From Rhabdornis inornatus (taxonomy: Eukaryota; Chordata; Aves; Passeriformes; Rhabdornithidae): a DNA stretch of 64,000 bases. A program made the position numbers and the translations under genes. The stretch lies in the NCBI GenBank assembly GCA_013397075.1, contig VWZS01003658.1:71444-135443 (forward strand), in the 5' to 3' direction. Numbering within the stretch: position 1 is the first letter of the stretch; each line of letters begins with the position of its first letter. Shown one piece after another: positions 12,856 through 23,535 of this stretch. The notes beneath the pieces are model-generated. The model did no database searches, had not been told where the DNA came from, and saw only the letters and a list, made by a program, of their open reading frames with translations.

Positions 12856-13893
12856 TAGTGTTGTTTCTTTGCAGATTTTTTTTGTACCACCTCTTTATGG
12901 TTCCACAGATTTCAAACTGTTAGTTGATTGAATGTGTTATATCTGTGATCCCTTTTTTTTTCTTCTAAATTATTTGTGGGGTGCCATTTGTCCCAAAATC
13001 ACCATGCTAAAGGAGTACATTGAAAATAATGAATAAAGAAAGAAATAAGCTAAAATTTAAAATTGAAATAATTTATTCAGATTTTAATATTTATGGCAGT
13101 AGCTGGCTGTCTTGACTCTAAAATCAAGCAATATATCACAAAGAAAATAAATAATGAATTATTTCTAGTTCTCCTCAAAATATAGTGGTACAAATAAGAA
13201 ATATTCCTTGTGGTGTGAATTAATATTTCACTGGTCTCTTAAAGGACTGTTCCACTTTAAAACCTTGCTTATTCAAGGGGTAGATAAGAATTTTGAAATT
13301 TGTACACAGGACATTCATGCCATGCTTCAAAGCCCATGAAAAAGCATTATTTGTAGCTTTTGTATTAAGTCTTCTATCTTGTGAAAGAAAAAAAACCGCT
13401 GGCTTACACCAGAAAACTGAAATTTCCATTAGTCATAGAAGTCGTCATGATCAATAAAACCGTCATTAATGTCAAAACTAAGTATCAGTCAAATGATTTG
13501 AGAAGTTCCTGAAAATCATGTCGTGAGACCAGCAATCTGACATGAAGGAAGAAGTCAAATTTCAGAAAAATGACTGCTGTAGCAAAGGCCAGTATCTGCC
13601 ATCTTCTCTATATGCAAAAATATGTTAGTCATTATACTTGCTGTGAAAAAACTAGTTCTCATCTAATTCTCTTTCATAAACTAATGCCATTACAATGGTG
13701 TATCTCAGGCTTGATTTTAACAGGAATGAAGTCTTATAGATTGGATCAAAAAATTAACTTCATGCCACTTCAGAATTTGGACTTCAGCACAGAAATATAG
13801 TGCATAACTTTGGCATAAACAGCAGCACTGCACTGCCTGCACACAAAAGATGAGAATTCTGGGTTAGTCTTGCATTCAAAACTGGAAACTCAC

Positions 13894-14000
13894 ACACTCC
13901 AATTAGTAAGAGTGTCTGTCCATCCTGTAGGGATCTGAACAGAAAGTCGTTGCTGAATTGACAGGAATTCCATGTGAGGCTGGTAATTCTGATCTGCTTC
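13894..14000 (-). other. Weak candidate exon, minus strand
   Basis: Minus-strand sequence between an acceptor-like GGTAGCAG and a donor GTGAGT (GT at 13892-13893) is open for 35 codons. It translates to a balanced peptide containing QNYQPHMEFLSIQQRL and then IPTGWTDTLTN. It leaves in phase 2, which does not match the phase-0 entry of the stronger candidate at 10154-10400. Joining them would therefore need another exon or a different donor. The polypyrimidine tract is poor. Listed only because composition and position suit an upstream exon of the same minus-strand gene. Confidence 0.15.
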
Positions 14001-14157
14001 CTGCTACCAAAGTGAGCATCTTCTTGAATACCTCCTTCCCAAATTTTTAAATATATTTGTCTCATTATATGTGAATTCAGAAAAGAACAACAGTTTACTT
14101 GGTCTCATCAATCAAACCTGCCTTCACATGCAATTCCTACATCTCCTTTTATGTGAT

Positions 14158-14668
14158 TCTACACTGCACTTGTAAGACCCCTCCTGGAATGCTGCATCCA
14201 GATCTGGGGTCGCCAGCAGAGGAAAGCCATGGACTTGATGAAGCAAGTCCAGAGAAGGGCCAAAAAGGTGATCAGGTGGCTGGAGCACATCTCCTATGAA
14301 GAAAGGCTGAGATACTGGTGTTCAGCCTGGAGAAGGCTCCAGGGAGACGTCACTTAAGTCTTTCAATATTTAAAGGGGGCTTATAAGACAGATGGGGACT
14401 TACTGTTCAGCAGGGCCTGTTGCAATATGCAAGGGACAATGGTTTTTAAAAAAAGGTTAGGTTTAGACTGGACGTAAGGAATTTATTTTTTACTATGAGT
14501 GTGGTGATACACTAGAACAGGTTCCCCAGAAAAATTGTGGATTCCTCATCCCTGGAAGAGTTCATGGCTGGGTTGGGTGGGTCTTTGGATGATGTCTCTG
14601 CTCATCACAGGGGGATTGTTGTACAAGATGTTCCTTCCAACCCAATCCTTTTTATGATTATATGATAA
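14158..14668 (+). mobile_element. CR1 LINE, 5'-truncated 3' end
   Basis: This is the C-terminal coding remnant and 3' end of a CR1 non-LTR retrotransposon. Recognisable ordered words include GGAATGCTGCATCCAGATCTGG, followed by a segment corresponding to the endonuclease/RT C-terminus (GTCCAGAGAAGGGCCAAAAAGG, GGCTGGAGCACATCTCCTATG). Near the end come GTTCCTTCCAACCCAATC and a degenerate terminal microsatellite of ATTATATGA type. Stop codons and indels break every frame. 5' truncation and lack of a poly(A) tail are normal for CR1. The older-looking divergence suggests it has long been inactive. Confidence 0.9.
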
Positions 14669-17419
14669 CTGTGCTCAGTGTTGTGTGAGAGACTAATTCT
14701 GCTGAACACCACTTTTTTATTTGCCCCTGTGCTCTTCCATAAAAACAATCACATATGACATAGAACATGTGAGAATTGCATATGACAACAGTTCTATTTT
14801 TCATAGCATTCTCTGCCTAGTTTCATCTGTTACATTTTCTTCTCTTCAGCTTCATGAAAAAATGATAAGGATATTTAGTTTTAAATCTTTCAAGCAGGAC
14901 TTATTTGCCTGTTTACAATCTGTCAGCTAGGTGGACTTGGCAATGCAAGTTCAGTCCTGACAGCTGCTTCTTGTGACAGGGTGAATGTGCTGTCATGCGC
15001 ATCACCACTCTGCAGACAAGAGTATCTTTCAGCAGAAAGCAAGGCACTAGGAAGTTCCCAGGTTTCATTTTGGCATGCATCAGAAGTCATGTCCAGAGCA
15101 CACAATCTAAGGATGTGAAAATGCCCTCTGACCCTTCAGTAAAACTGTAACCATACCAAATCACTGGCATTTATTAGCTGAGTGTGTTTTGAAGAAAAGT
15201 GAAAACATCTGATGGAAAAGCTTTTTTGTTATATCCAGAACACAAAAATGTCTGAAAAATACCTGCAAGGAGGTCTCATTCTCAGTGAGGGAAAAATGAC
15301 TTCAGAATTAATTTGAATGTTTCCCAAAGCCATTACTTAATACAGAAAAGAAAGAAGTGATAGATAAAGGAGCAATTTTCATTGGAATCATTTCCTGCAG
15401 GGTAGTGAAGTAGCTCAAAACAAACTCCTCTCTTCTCTCTCCCCAAACTATTATTGGCTTGTGTGCGGTAGGAAGTTGTTATCTTGCTCGGCATGTTCTC
15501 CCACATCATGTGACTTCATTGCTGCCCACACTAATACAAGTAACAGTGAAAGCCTCTTATCATCATGTACCTAGTGAAGAAAAACTGGAATTTTGGCTGC
15601 CTCCACTTCAAATGTTGTGCATTGATGGTATTGCATTCTGTCATTTCCTTGAAGTTTGTAAATGTGAATGTGCAGACTTTATTGAACTGTTAAATATGGT
15701 TCAGCACTGCCACCTGGATGGAAGTGAGGGATCTCAAGCCAAGAACCCATTGTCATTCTCTAAAAAAGGGAAGTGAAGATAAAATGTGATGTTTCTTCAT
15801 GCATGTGGGAGGCCAGTGAAGATGTTAAAAAACCCACAAGAGGTATTTTGTTTGTGTGTTTTGACATAAATAAAAATATGTAATAATAAAAATGTGTATA
15901 CTGACTGTCCTATAAACATAATACGTGCAGTTTTTCTGTCATTTACTTGAAGTTTCTGTGCATGTACAGAAGGAAAATGGACAATTATCATCAATGCTAA
16001 TATCCAGAATGAACATCTGCATCTTACTGCTGCCAACAGTAAAAGGCTGCCAGCCCAAATAGGAATAATAGCCGACTTCAGAACAAAAAATGCCTCTTGC
16101 CTCAGAAATTCCTTCTAACCTCTGGTCTTCGCTACCAGACAGTAGGCAATCAACTTGAACAAGTGATGCCTTGCTTCTGCCCCAGATATCCCCAACTCTT
16201 GTGCCCTGAAATTGTTTCAGCTTGGCAAAAAACTGAAGTAAACTTATCCTCTTCCATCTGTCCCCCTAGAAAATAGACAATCTCTCCATTCTCTTACAAT
16301 TGGAGGTCTGGAAAATTGCTGGTCATCCCAACAACATTCTTCAAGTAGAGGAACAAAACTGGAAGACAAGACTGACCATTTACGCAGTAAATGGTTATAT
16401 GACCTCAACTTTCAAGGGAAAAAAAACCCCTTTTCAAAGATAAAAAGAGACAAAAATTTTGTATTTTGTGTGGAAGCCACAAAAAGAATATATCAACGAC
16501 CTTTTCAAATAATCAAGTCCAATTTTTTTCCACATTTCCAAAAAGAGACAAATTAATACAACACATGAATAAACACACAAAGTTTTGAAGGGCAAAACCA
16601 CAGTAAATTAAAAAAAATATGCTCTCAGTCACCCATAGTCCTGCCATTGTAGTTCTTTCCCTTTGTTTTACACTAAGTTTCTAGTGGGGCTTTTTTTCAC
16701 GTCTTGATTAAAGATGTTTTTTGTTCTGTAGCTCCATCCTCCATGTAAAGGAGATTTCAATGAACTGACACATTGAATAAATATGATAAAAACTTTTGCT
16801 ACCAGCTTTTTCGCTTGCAAGTGAATTCCAACAAGCATTCAAATTTTGACTGATTATTTTTCACAGATGCTGTTTTTACCCCCAGATTGGACTCTGTACC
16901 TTTCATGTTTCATGACATTGCAGTCTCCCTTGTTCTTTTTCTCTCTCACAGCTCATTAATGCACTTCACATCTGCCTACCATTATAAAAAGTTTAGTGTA
17001 TATGGAAGAGCTGAAAAATAAAAGAGAAGTCGCTAGGGAAAACAAAATTTTTCTAGTGGTTGTATTGCATGTATGTGGCTCTTTCAGTTACCTAGGAAAT
17101 GGCTGTAAAGTGCAATATGATTGTCAGATTAATTCCCAGGACTTCAGACACGATTGAGTGTAACTGATGTAGATACATAATACACTAAAAATAAATTATT
17201 AGCAGTTTTTACTTTTTTTAAGAGAAAGAAAGCAAGTAGATTAATTGTTGTGATGCATATTTCAAAGATTTGTTGTGAAATAAATTCTTTATTATCAGAT
17301 ATTCTCTTCTAGAATGGCAAAAAATAAATTTAGTTGCTGTAAAGGCAAATCTATGAAGTGATTCAGATGGCAATCTGCAAAGTGTTGAAAACTACAGCAT
17401 AAAAATATCATGAAAAACA
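14669..17419. other. Noncoding stretch between two CR1 copies
   Basis: No gene is supported. Two open frames drew attention: plus 15459-15776 (105 codons) and minus 14923-15105 (60 codons). The latter follows an acceptor-like TTTTCACATCCTTAG, but no usable donor or homology is seen. A minus-strand peptide near 15960-16030 resembles a signal peptide only if a non-ATG start is allowed, so it is not called. Confidence 0.5.
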
Positions 17420-17990
17420 ACAGAAGAGTTGAAGGGATTTGCTAAGTCATCAGCTCCAAACTCTTGCTGTAAAAGGAAACTGTCATATGATCCTTCCCAT
17501 AAATGCATCAAGCTTCATCTTTAAAACAAGCTATATTTTTGTCTCCACCTCTTTTAGAAAACTGTTCCAGAAGCTTACCTTTCCCTAGGATAGATATAAT
17601 AGAATTGTAGAATCACAGAACCACAGAATTGTAGAGCGGTTTGGCTTAAGGGAAGGTACCCTAAAGATCATCTAATTCCAACCCCCTTCCATGGGAAGTG
17701 ACACCTTCCACAAGAACAGGCTGGTCAGAGCTCTATCCAGCCTGGCATTGAACACTTCTTCTGCTGAATTACTGTCTGCTCAGCTTACACTCATCAGTTC
17801 TAGCCCAGCATTACCTTTTTGCTTAAGTATTAATTCTCCAGCATTTGCTTCCTACAATACTGACAGACAATAGTTGTAATTCTTCCAAGGTGTTATCTTC
17901 CAAAATATTTCAATTTTCTTTTGCCGAGTAGGTTGTTTATTATGCTCATTATCTGTCACTTCTTCCCTGTTCGCATTTTAACTCCATGTT
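17420..17990 (-). mobile_element. Ancient CR1 LINE relic, interrupted
   Basis: Read on the minus strand, 17420-17590 matches the 3' end of an old CR1 type. Plus-strand words include GAAGGGATTTGCTAAGTCATC, CTCCAAACTCTTGCTGTAAA, CATCAAGCTTCATCTTTAAAA and TTGTCTCCACCTC. It is interrupted at about 17598-17757 by a younger CR1 end. Sequence after that (GCCCAGCATTACCTTTTTGCTTAAGTATTAATTCTCC, read in pieces) plausibly continues the old copy to about 17990, but that right part is uncertain. Confidence 0.5.
17598..17757 (-). mobile_element. Younger CR1 3' end nested in older CR1
   Basis: The plus strand shows the reverse complement of a CR1 terminus. First comes the octamer-like array GAATTGTAGAATCACAGAACC, then AAAGATCATCTAATTCCAAC, CCATGGGAAGTGACACCTTCC and CCAGCCTGGCATTGAACACTTC. 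About 160 bases remain. CR1 copies are routinely truncated at the 5' end and often leave no target duplication, and none is seen here. Confidence 0.85.
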
Positions 17991-20900
17991 CTATAATTGT
18001 AAGAAAAAACTGTACTGATTTAAAACTGGAAGTTAGTAAGTAATAGAGGATGACTTTTCTGGTTGTTGCTGCCTTTGCTATCATGTTGCAGACCTTCACA
18101 TGTCATAAAATTGAACAATTAATACACACTGGCCACAGTTGCTTAGAAGTACACTTCAGTTCTGAATGCCTCTATTCATATATGCATACATTTTGCTTAT
18201 AGACACACATTTTCCAGATAATTGGATTCATTTTATAATAGACCAGATGGCAGAGCTTCGAAAAATCTATTGCCTTTTCCTCTGCTGTCTTGTTTTCCAA
18301 CTTCTTTCTCTTATAAATTGCGAGAAAACAATTATCTTGATTTATCTGAGACTGTATATACTCACATGACTGTTGAGGGAAATTAACTGCTGTTAGAACA
18401 CTGGATATAATCACTACTAATGAAAACTGCTTTGCTCCAGATCTTACAAACTACATTGCCTGATATTTGTGAAAGAAGGAAGGAAACTATAAATGTGTTG
18501 TTGGGAGATTGCACTTAAATACTTTGTAAATGAAGAGTTATCACCTAGAGGATGGGTCCTCTGAGGTCAGTAATTCACGTACAGTGAAAAAATCCCCAAA
18601 CACAATAACAAAAGCTCCTGGCATATATAAACTCTTCTTCCTTCGTGTGTGTGTGTACAGGCATTCATTGAATCACAGAATGCAGATGACATTTAAACAC
18701 AGCAAGATGCAGTTGTAAACCATGCATGTTGAAAGGATATTGATGGCAGATATATACCAAGCAATGAGCTTTTGGACTGTTCTCTCTTGAAACAACTGAC
18801 ACAGCATGGCCCTGATTTGAGTGCTGAAGGGGAACAGTGTCAAAATGCTGTGGAATCACAGGTGTTATACTTTATGCTCATTCATTAAGGAAGGAAGATA
18901 TGTTAAATCAATGCAGCCTGGATATAAAGAGAGATTGGATGACTCATTAGACATCCCCATATTTAGCTGAGTAAGGCTAGTTGTTGTATTCATTTTCTTA
19001 TCCTTGAGAATACCATTAGCCCATGTTTTAGCTAAAAAAACCCTAACGATATGTTTTGGGTTTTTTATGAAAAGCTATATGAATTTATTTTGTCACCTTG
19101 TATTTCCAGGTGCTATTTTAATACCCAGTGAATAAGCAAATTCCAGTTAAAATGGGAAAGAGAAACAAGCTGATAGCACAAAGATGTTTTGTCTTTATAC
19201 AACAGTTCAACAGTTAAATAAAAAAAAAAAGATGGAAATATCAGTAAACTGGAACCAGTCAGTGACAGTCAAATCAGTTCAACTGCTGGAATAAAACTGC
19301 CAGCCCTATGTGCAAGTGCCTGAAATTACCTGGAGTTCTGAGCTCTCACACATAGCCAGCCACTACTCTCAGAAACATTTTAATAACTCCATGCTATCTT
19401 TAGCTTTACCAGGATTTTTTTCTGGTCACCTCTGTTATGAAAACTCCGTGTTCTCCCCACATTGAAGGTGAGTGCTTGATGTACATTGACTGGTACAACA
19501 GCTACAGATTTGTACCTCAGTTTATGTCCTTAAAGAAAGAGGAAAACCATGATGGTGGGAAAAAAAAACCCAAAACAAAAACCAACCAATCAGTGGGAAA
19601 AACCTCTCCAAGCTCCAGAACAAGTGACCATGGTGTCTGATAAAGAGAATCTCTAGTTAACAGTTGTGAAGAGGGAAAGCACTTAGGGTTACTATGTGGA
19701 TTGGAAATCTTTCCTGTATTTCATTTGACTTGAGCTAAATTCACTTTTGACCCTTAAAATATCAAACTTAATTGAATGTAGAACTTGTTTCTGTTTGAAT
19801 CCTAAGCACCACAGGCTTGTCTTTTTTTTGAATGAACCAAGAAAAACACTGAGATTTCTATTCCTCTGAGACAGAAATTGGTAGGTAAAGAACATCTCCA
19901 TGTCAACATTTAAGTTCATGAAGAAATAGCTGCTCTAAAATCCAAGATTATCAAATTTTTTTTATATTATGTATTCATGGACTTTTCATAGCTATATTTG
20001 ATAATACTGCTCTGATGTCCTCTTCTGAGTAGTATTGAAACTTCTAGATTATTTTGCTACCTTGCTGTCATTTCTTTGTCAAGTAGGACAGGAATAAATA
20101 AGAAAATGACATAGCAAAAGATGGAGACTCAAATTACCTTATTGAAAGTGGTTGTCAAAGCAGACTGGTAATATTAATCTTTTGTCTAAACTCTATGCCA
20201 ATTTTTATCTTCCTTTTTTATAAGAGAAGAAAAAGATTTTGCTCTCTATTATCAAACTAATTTTACTTTAATTTCCTATCGTCATGTTATTTTTTATTTG
20301 ACTACATAAAAAAAAGTGCCAATCTGATGGACAGTCCTCCATTTAACTGAATGAATCAGCATCTAACTACATATTTTTGTCAAATGTGTCTTCTATGAGC
20401 TCTCACATATTCAAATGTTTTGAACTAGGATTAATTATTTTAGCCCACCCATTTTTTCTTCCTCTTTTGTTCTTTGAAAAATAGCTGAGTGTTTTCCTAA
20501 ACTCTTCAAAAAACAAGACAAAGCTTAATATTAAAAAAGTCTGTGCTATTCGAACAAGTTCTTTGTCTTGAAGGCATAATGACTTTTAGAATGAAGAGTC
20601 TTTCTGGTAAGAAAGAAATAACAATAAAAAAGAGCAGCCTTTCAGATGCTAAATTAGCTGTTCAAGAGAGCTCATGTTGCTTCAGGAAAAACCAGAAATG
20701 ACACAAGTTTTGCAATCTTCAACAGATTGGAAATTGCCACATTGTAAAGCTGTTCTTTGAGACAAAAATGGTAGGCAACTTCAGAAAGTGGTTTATGCCA
20801 TGTTGCGCAGGGGGAAATTAGGATCATAGCAAGATGGCAGGAAACTTTATCAAAATAATCTGTTGATTGAAAGTAAAGATGAGACTTTATTTTCTTTTAA

Positions 20901-21066
20901 TACCATGACTTGTTCAACCAGCCTAACATAAGTCCTGTTTCATGTCATGCCAGCCAGTTATGTGGTTGGAGTACACACTTGGATTAGGCAAAAAAGAATT
21001 GATCCAGGTTTCCTCATAGTTCAGGGGAAGTATAATTTGGTCTTCTATAAGCTTCCACCTGCCTTT
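17991..21066. other. Unique noncoding stretch
   Basis: No gene or element recognised. It contains a short (GT)n run at about 18645-18656 and scattered A-runs. Sequence from about 20940 to 21066 could be the 5' part of the LTR that follows, but I could not fix that boundary. Confidence 0.5.
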
Positions 21067-21680
21067 GTTACCATTTGCAGGGATGAAGCTTTTGGGTTCT
21101 ATGCTGGCTTTGGTTGGGGCAGAGTTAATTTTCTTCCCAATGGCTGGTATTGTGCTGAGTTTTGCAGTCATGCTGACCATGGGTTTGATAAATACAGAGA
21201 TGTTTTTGTTATTGCTGAGCAGGGTTTGCACAGAGCCAAGGCCTTTTCTGCTTTTTGTGCTGCCATGTGGACAAGGAAGTTGGAGGTGCATGGTAGACTG
21301 GGAGGAGACACAGACAGGACAGATGACCCAAACTGGCCAAAGGGATTTTCCATATCATATGACATCATGCTCTATATATGAAGTGGGAGAGAGAAGGAGG
21401 AAGAGGGGACCATTTGGAGTGATGGTGTTTGTCACGCCAAGTCACTACTACATTTGATGGGGCCCTCCTCTCCTGGAGATAGCTGAACACCTACCCATGG
21501 GAAACAGTGAATTAATTCCTTGTTTTGCCTTGCTTCTGTGCACGGCTTTTGCTTTCCCTATTAGTCTATCTTTATATCAGCCCACAGGAGTTCTCTGCCT
21601 TTTACTCTTCCAATTTGCTCTCTGATCCTGCTGGTGGGAGAGTGAACTGCGTGGATGCCTGGCGTTGAAACCACTAGAGG
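21067..21680 (+). mobile_element. Solo LTR of a second avian retrovirus family
   Basis: The segment carries, in order, motifs I associate with a common avian LTR family. These are TGCTGGCTTTGGTTGGGGCAG with AGTTAATTTTCTTC, CTGAGCAGGGTTTGCACAGAGCC, CCCAAACTGGCCAAAGGGAT, a TATA-like CTATATATGAAG (about 21372), CTCCTGGAGATAGCTGAACACC, CCCATGGGAAACAGTGAATT, and a terminal half with GAAACCACTA. The polyadenylation motif expected as ATTAAA has decayed to ATTAGT (21560-21565). Open frames of 130-144 codons here are chance readings across the LTR, not viral genes. No internal retroviral sequence adjoins, so it is a solo LTR. Both ends are approximate. Confidence 0.6.
21370..21381 (+). promoter_or_regulatory. 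LTR TATA-like element
   Basis: The sequence CTCTATATATGA lies where the U3 promoter of this LTR family would be expected, followed about 30 bases on by a purine-rich leader. Activity is unknown. Confidence 0.35.
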
Positions 21681-22263
21681 TTCCTACATCAGACCCCAGC
21701 TCTCAGTTACACACATCAGAACCAGGATGGAACACATCAGTGAACATCCCAAAATTTTTCCTTAGTGGCTTTCCTTACTTTATGTAGACACAATACAGAA
21801 TCATTCCCACTTGTCCCATATCTGTCCTGAAACCAGTGATTAGTAACATTTTTAAATCATCAAAGAGAAAATGAGTGTTACTCCAAAGACTCACAGTCAA
21901 GAGTGCTGCCGAAATTTATACCACCTGAATACCTGGGATTTTGTTTGCATGAAATGGAAGGCACTGTATATTGCTTAAAAATATGACACTAGGAGAGGAA
22001 GAAAACAAAAAGTAGACTTCTCTACTTTTCTCCAGATGGTCAATAATTTGATATAATTAATAATTTATAATTTAATATATTTCCTTTTTAGTCATGATGT
22101 CAGATTATTTCAGTCCACCTTATTTTGGTTTGCCCTATTGCTGTTGAAGCTGCGCTTGTGTTATACAGTCAGCTACTTTAAAAATCTTTCTACATTTTAC
22201 AGTAATGTAGATTAAGGCAAAATCTAAAATATATCAACTACACTTATGTAACATCAACTGTGC
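21681..22263. other. Noncoding stretch after LTR
   Basis: Nothing recognised. The 22040-22080 part is nearly pure A/T. Confidence 0.5.
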
Positions 22264-22410
22264 CTTCAAAAGAGTGACCTACACAGGAAAAGAAATAAAA
22301 ATAATTACCCACATTTGAATTATATTCTCACTCTGTGAATATGAATGAAGGGCAGCAAAGGTAGCAGGCAATGAGAGGCAAAATGATAAATGTTTTTCCC
22401 TCTTGAGAAA
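22264..22410 (+). repeat. Unnamed dispersed repeat, copy 2
   Basis: Same-strand partner of 7704-7858, 14.5 kb away, sharing an ordered series of words such as ACAGGAAAAGAAATA, CACATTTGAATTATATTCT, GCAGCAAAGGTAG and GGCAATGAGAGG. This copy is slightly shorter because of small deletions. Flanking sequence does not match copy 1, which argues for a mobile or dispersed element rather than a recent local duplication. Confidence 0.7.
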
Positions 22411-22818
22411 ATTCAAATGAATATAATTTTCTTAGATTGAAATATTATATTTATAATTTTAATGGAAAACATATTTTAGAAAGGTTTTTGAGAATCAGCA
22501 ACACAACACAGGTGATAGCCAGTCCCAAAGGAGTTCAGAGTATCATTGTTGTACAATGCAAGTAAAAATAGACATAGAGAGGATGCTTGGAAACAAAGAA
22601 TACAGGGTTTTTTTAGCAGAAAAGTCATTTTTCCTGTAGATCTCTGCATACACTGGCTACTCATTAAAAATAAAAAAGAAACTCCCTCTCCATGCACTAT
22701 ACTTTTCCTGTTCCTTACTCTACAGTGTTATACAGTCTTTCAACAAATAATATTCCTCTGTTATCCTCCAAACTGTTAGCTAAATTTAGACTTATTTTGT
22801 ATTTTTGGGGAATGAATA

Positions 22819-22847
22819 ATTTTATCCTTAAGACATAAGGATAAAAT
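22819..22847. repeat. Perfect 12-bp hairpin
   Basis: ATTTTATCCTTA (22819-22830) and its exact reverse complement TAAGGATAAAAT (22836-22847) flank a five-base loop AGACA. It overlaps the next inverted repeat by five bases. Confidence 0.85.
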
Positions 22848-22871
22848 GTACCATTTTAAATGGTACATTTT
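22843..22871. repeat. Perfect 14-bp palindrome
   Basis: AAAATGTACCATTT (22843-22856) and its exact reverse complement AAATGGTACATTTT (22858-22871) are separated by a single T. It can extrude as a cruciform. The left arm shares 22843-22847 with the right arm of the preceding hairpin, so the two structures are mutually exclusive at their junction. Confidence 0.9.
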
Positions 22872-23385
22872 CTTCTTGCTGATCATAGTAAAGAAAAACA
22901 GTTTATTCCAAAGTTTTTTGCGATTTTTTTCCTAACAACTGGAATTTAGAAAAAGAAGTTATAAATAAATTATCTACCTATTTTTAGTCTAAATTATGAC
23001 AGTACCTTTCCATTCCCATGTTATAAACCAAATATTTAAGCTGAACATATGGTAGTTTACCTCATAAACCACAGTCTCCCATGTATGCAAAAAATTAATT
23101 ACCTGGGGTAGCAAAAAAACCTAGTATCGCCAATAATTTAGTAATATCTTCCTTACTTTGTGACAAGTGTTTGAATTAAAACTTTTTTTTCAAATTTTCT
23201 CAATCATCGGTTATTTCAATGGCATATACCATGCTGTATCTTGAATTTCTTAACTGGAAATTTTGTTACATATATTCTGTCAACATTTTTTATAGGAGTA
23301 GGTTACAGAAATCAGGTCTTGGTGTAAATTAATTATCAGCGTCCATAATTTTATGTTTATGAAGAAATTTTTATAAATATATATT
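22872..23385. other. AT-rich noncoding stretch
   Basis: No gene or repeat recognised. It ends abruptly at the GC-rich block. Confidence 0.5.
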
Positions 23386-23535
23386 GACGCGGCTCGCCTT
23401 TTCCACCCGAGCTCGGCTCGCCCAGCTAGCTCTCCAGGCGAGACCGGCGCCGAGAGTGGGCCGCCTCCCGGATGGCAGAGAACCAGGAGTGCGGCTAGGG
23501 CTGGGAGCCCTCTTGGCTGACAGCGCGTCCGGGGN
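23386..23535. other. GC/CpG-rich foreign block ending in an N
   Basis: About 149 bases of strongly GC-rich sequence with some sixteen CpG dinucleotides interrupt DNA that is otherwise AT-rich and nearly CpG-free. The left edge is a sharp switch from TATATATT to GACGCGG, and the right edge is the only ambiguous base in the window (N at 23535). GGCTCGCC occurs twice within it. No motif, promoter or coding frame is recognised. An assembly join or gap fill with sequence from elsewhere is the simplest reading. A small insertion of CpG-island DNA or a GC-rich retrocopy is the alternative. Confidence 0.8.

Larger units (their letters stand above)
10410..14157. other. Mostly unique noncoding stretch
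   Basis: No complete gene is visible. It contains the AAAT microsatellite (11434-11477), a short tandem repeat (12788-12855) and a weak minus-strand exon candidate at 13894-14000. The remainder is AT-rich and has no recognised element. Confidence 0.5.

Noticed and set aside
14923..15105. Minus-strand 60-codon frame after an acceptor-like TTTTCACATCCTTAG
   Set aside because: No usable donor before its stop and no recognisable protein. It could only be a terminal exon and nothing else supports that.
15797..16036. Minus-strand frame with an N-terminus resembling a signal peptide
   Set aside because: The hydrophobic start depends on a TTG initiator, which is implausible for a vertebrate gene, and the frame has no homology or splice support.
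20947..21457. Overlapping frames of 144 and 130 codons
   Set aside because: They lie across an LTR-like element and do not resemble retroviral proteins; chance readings.
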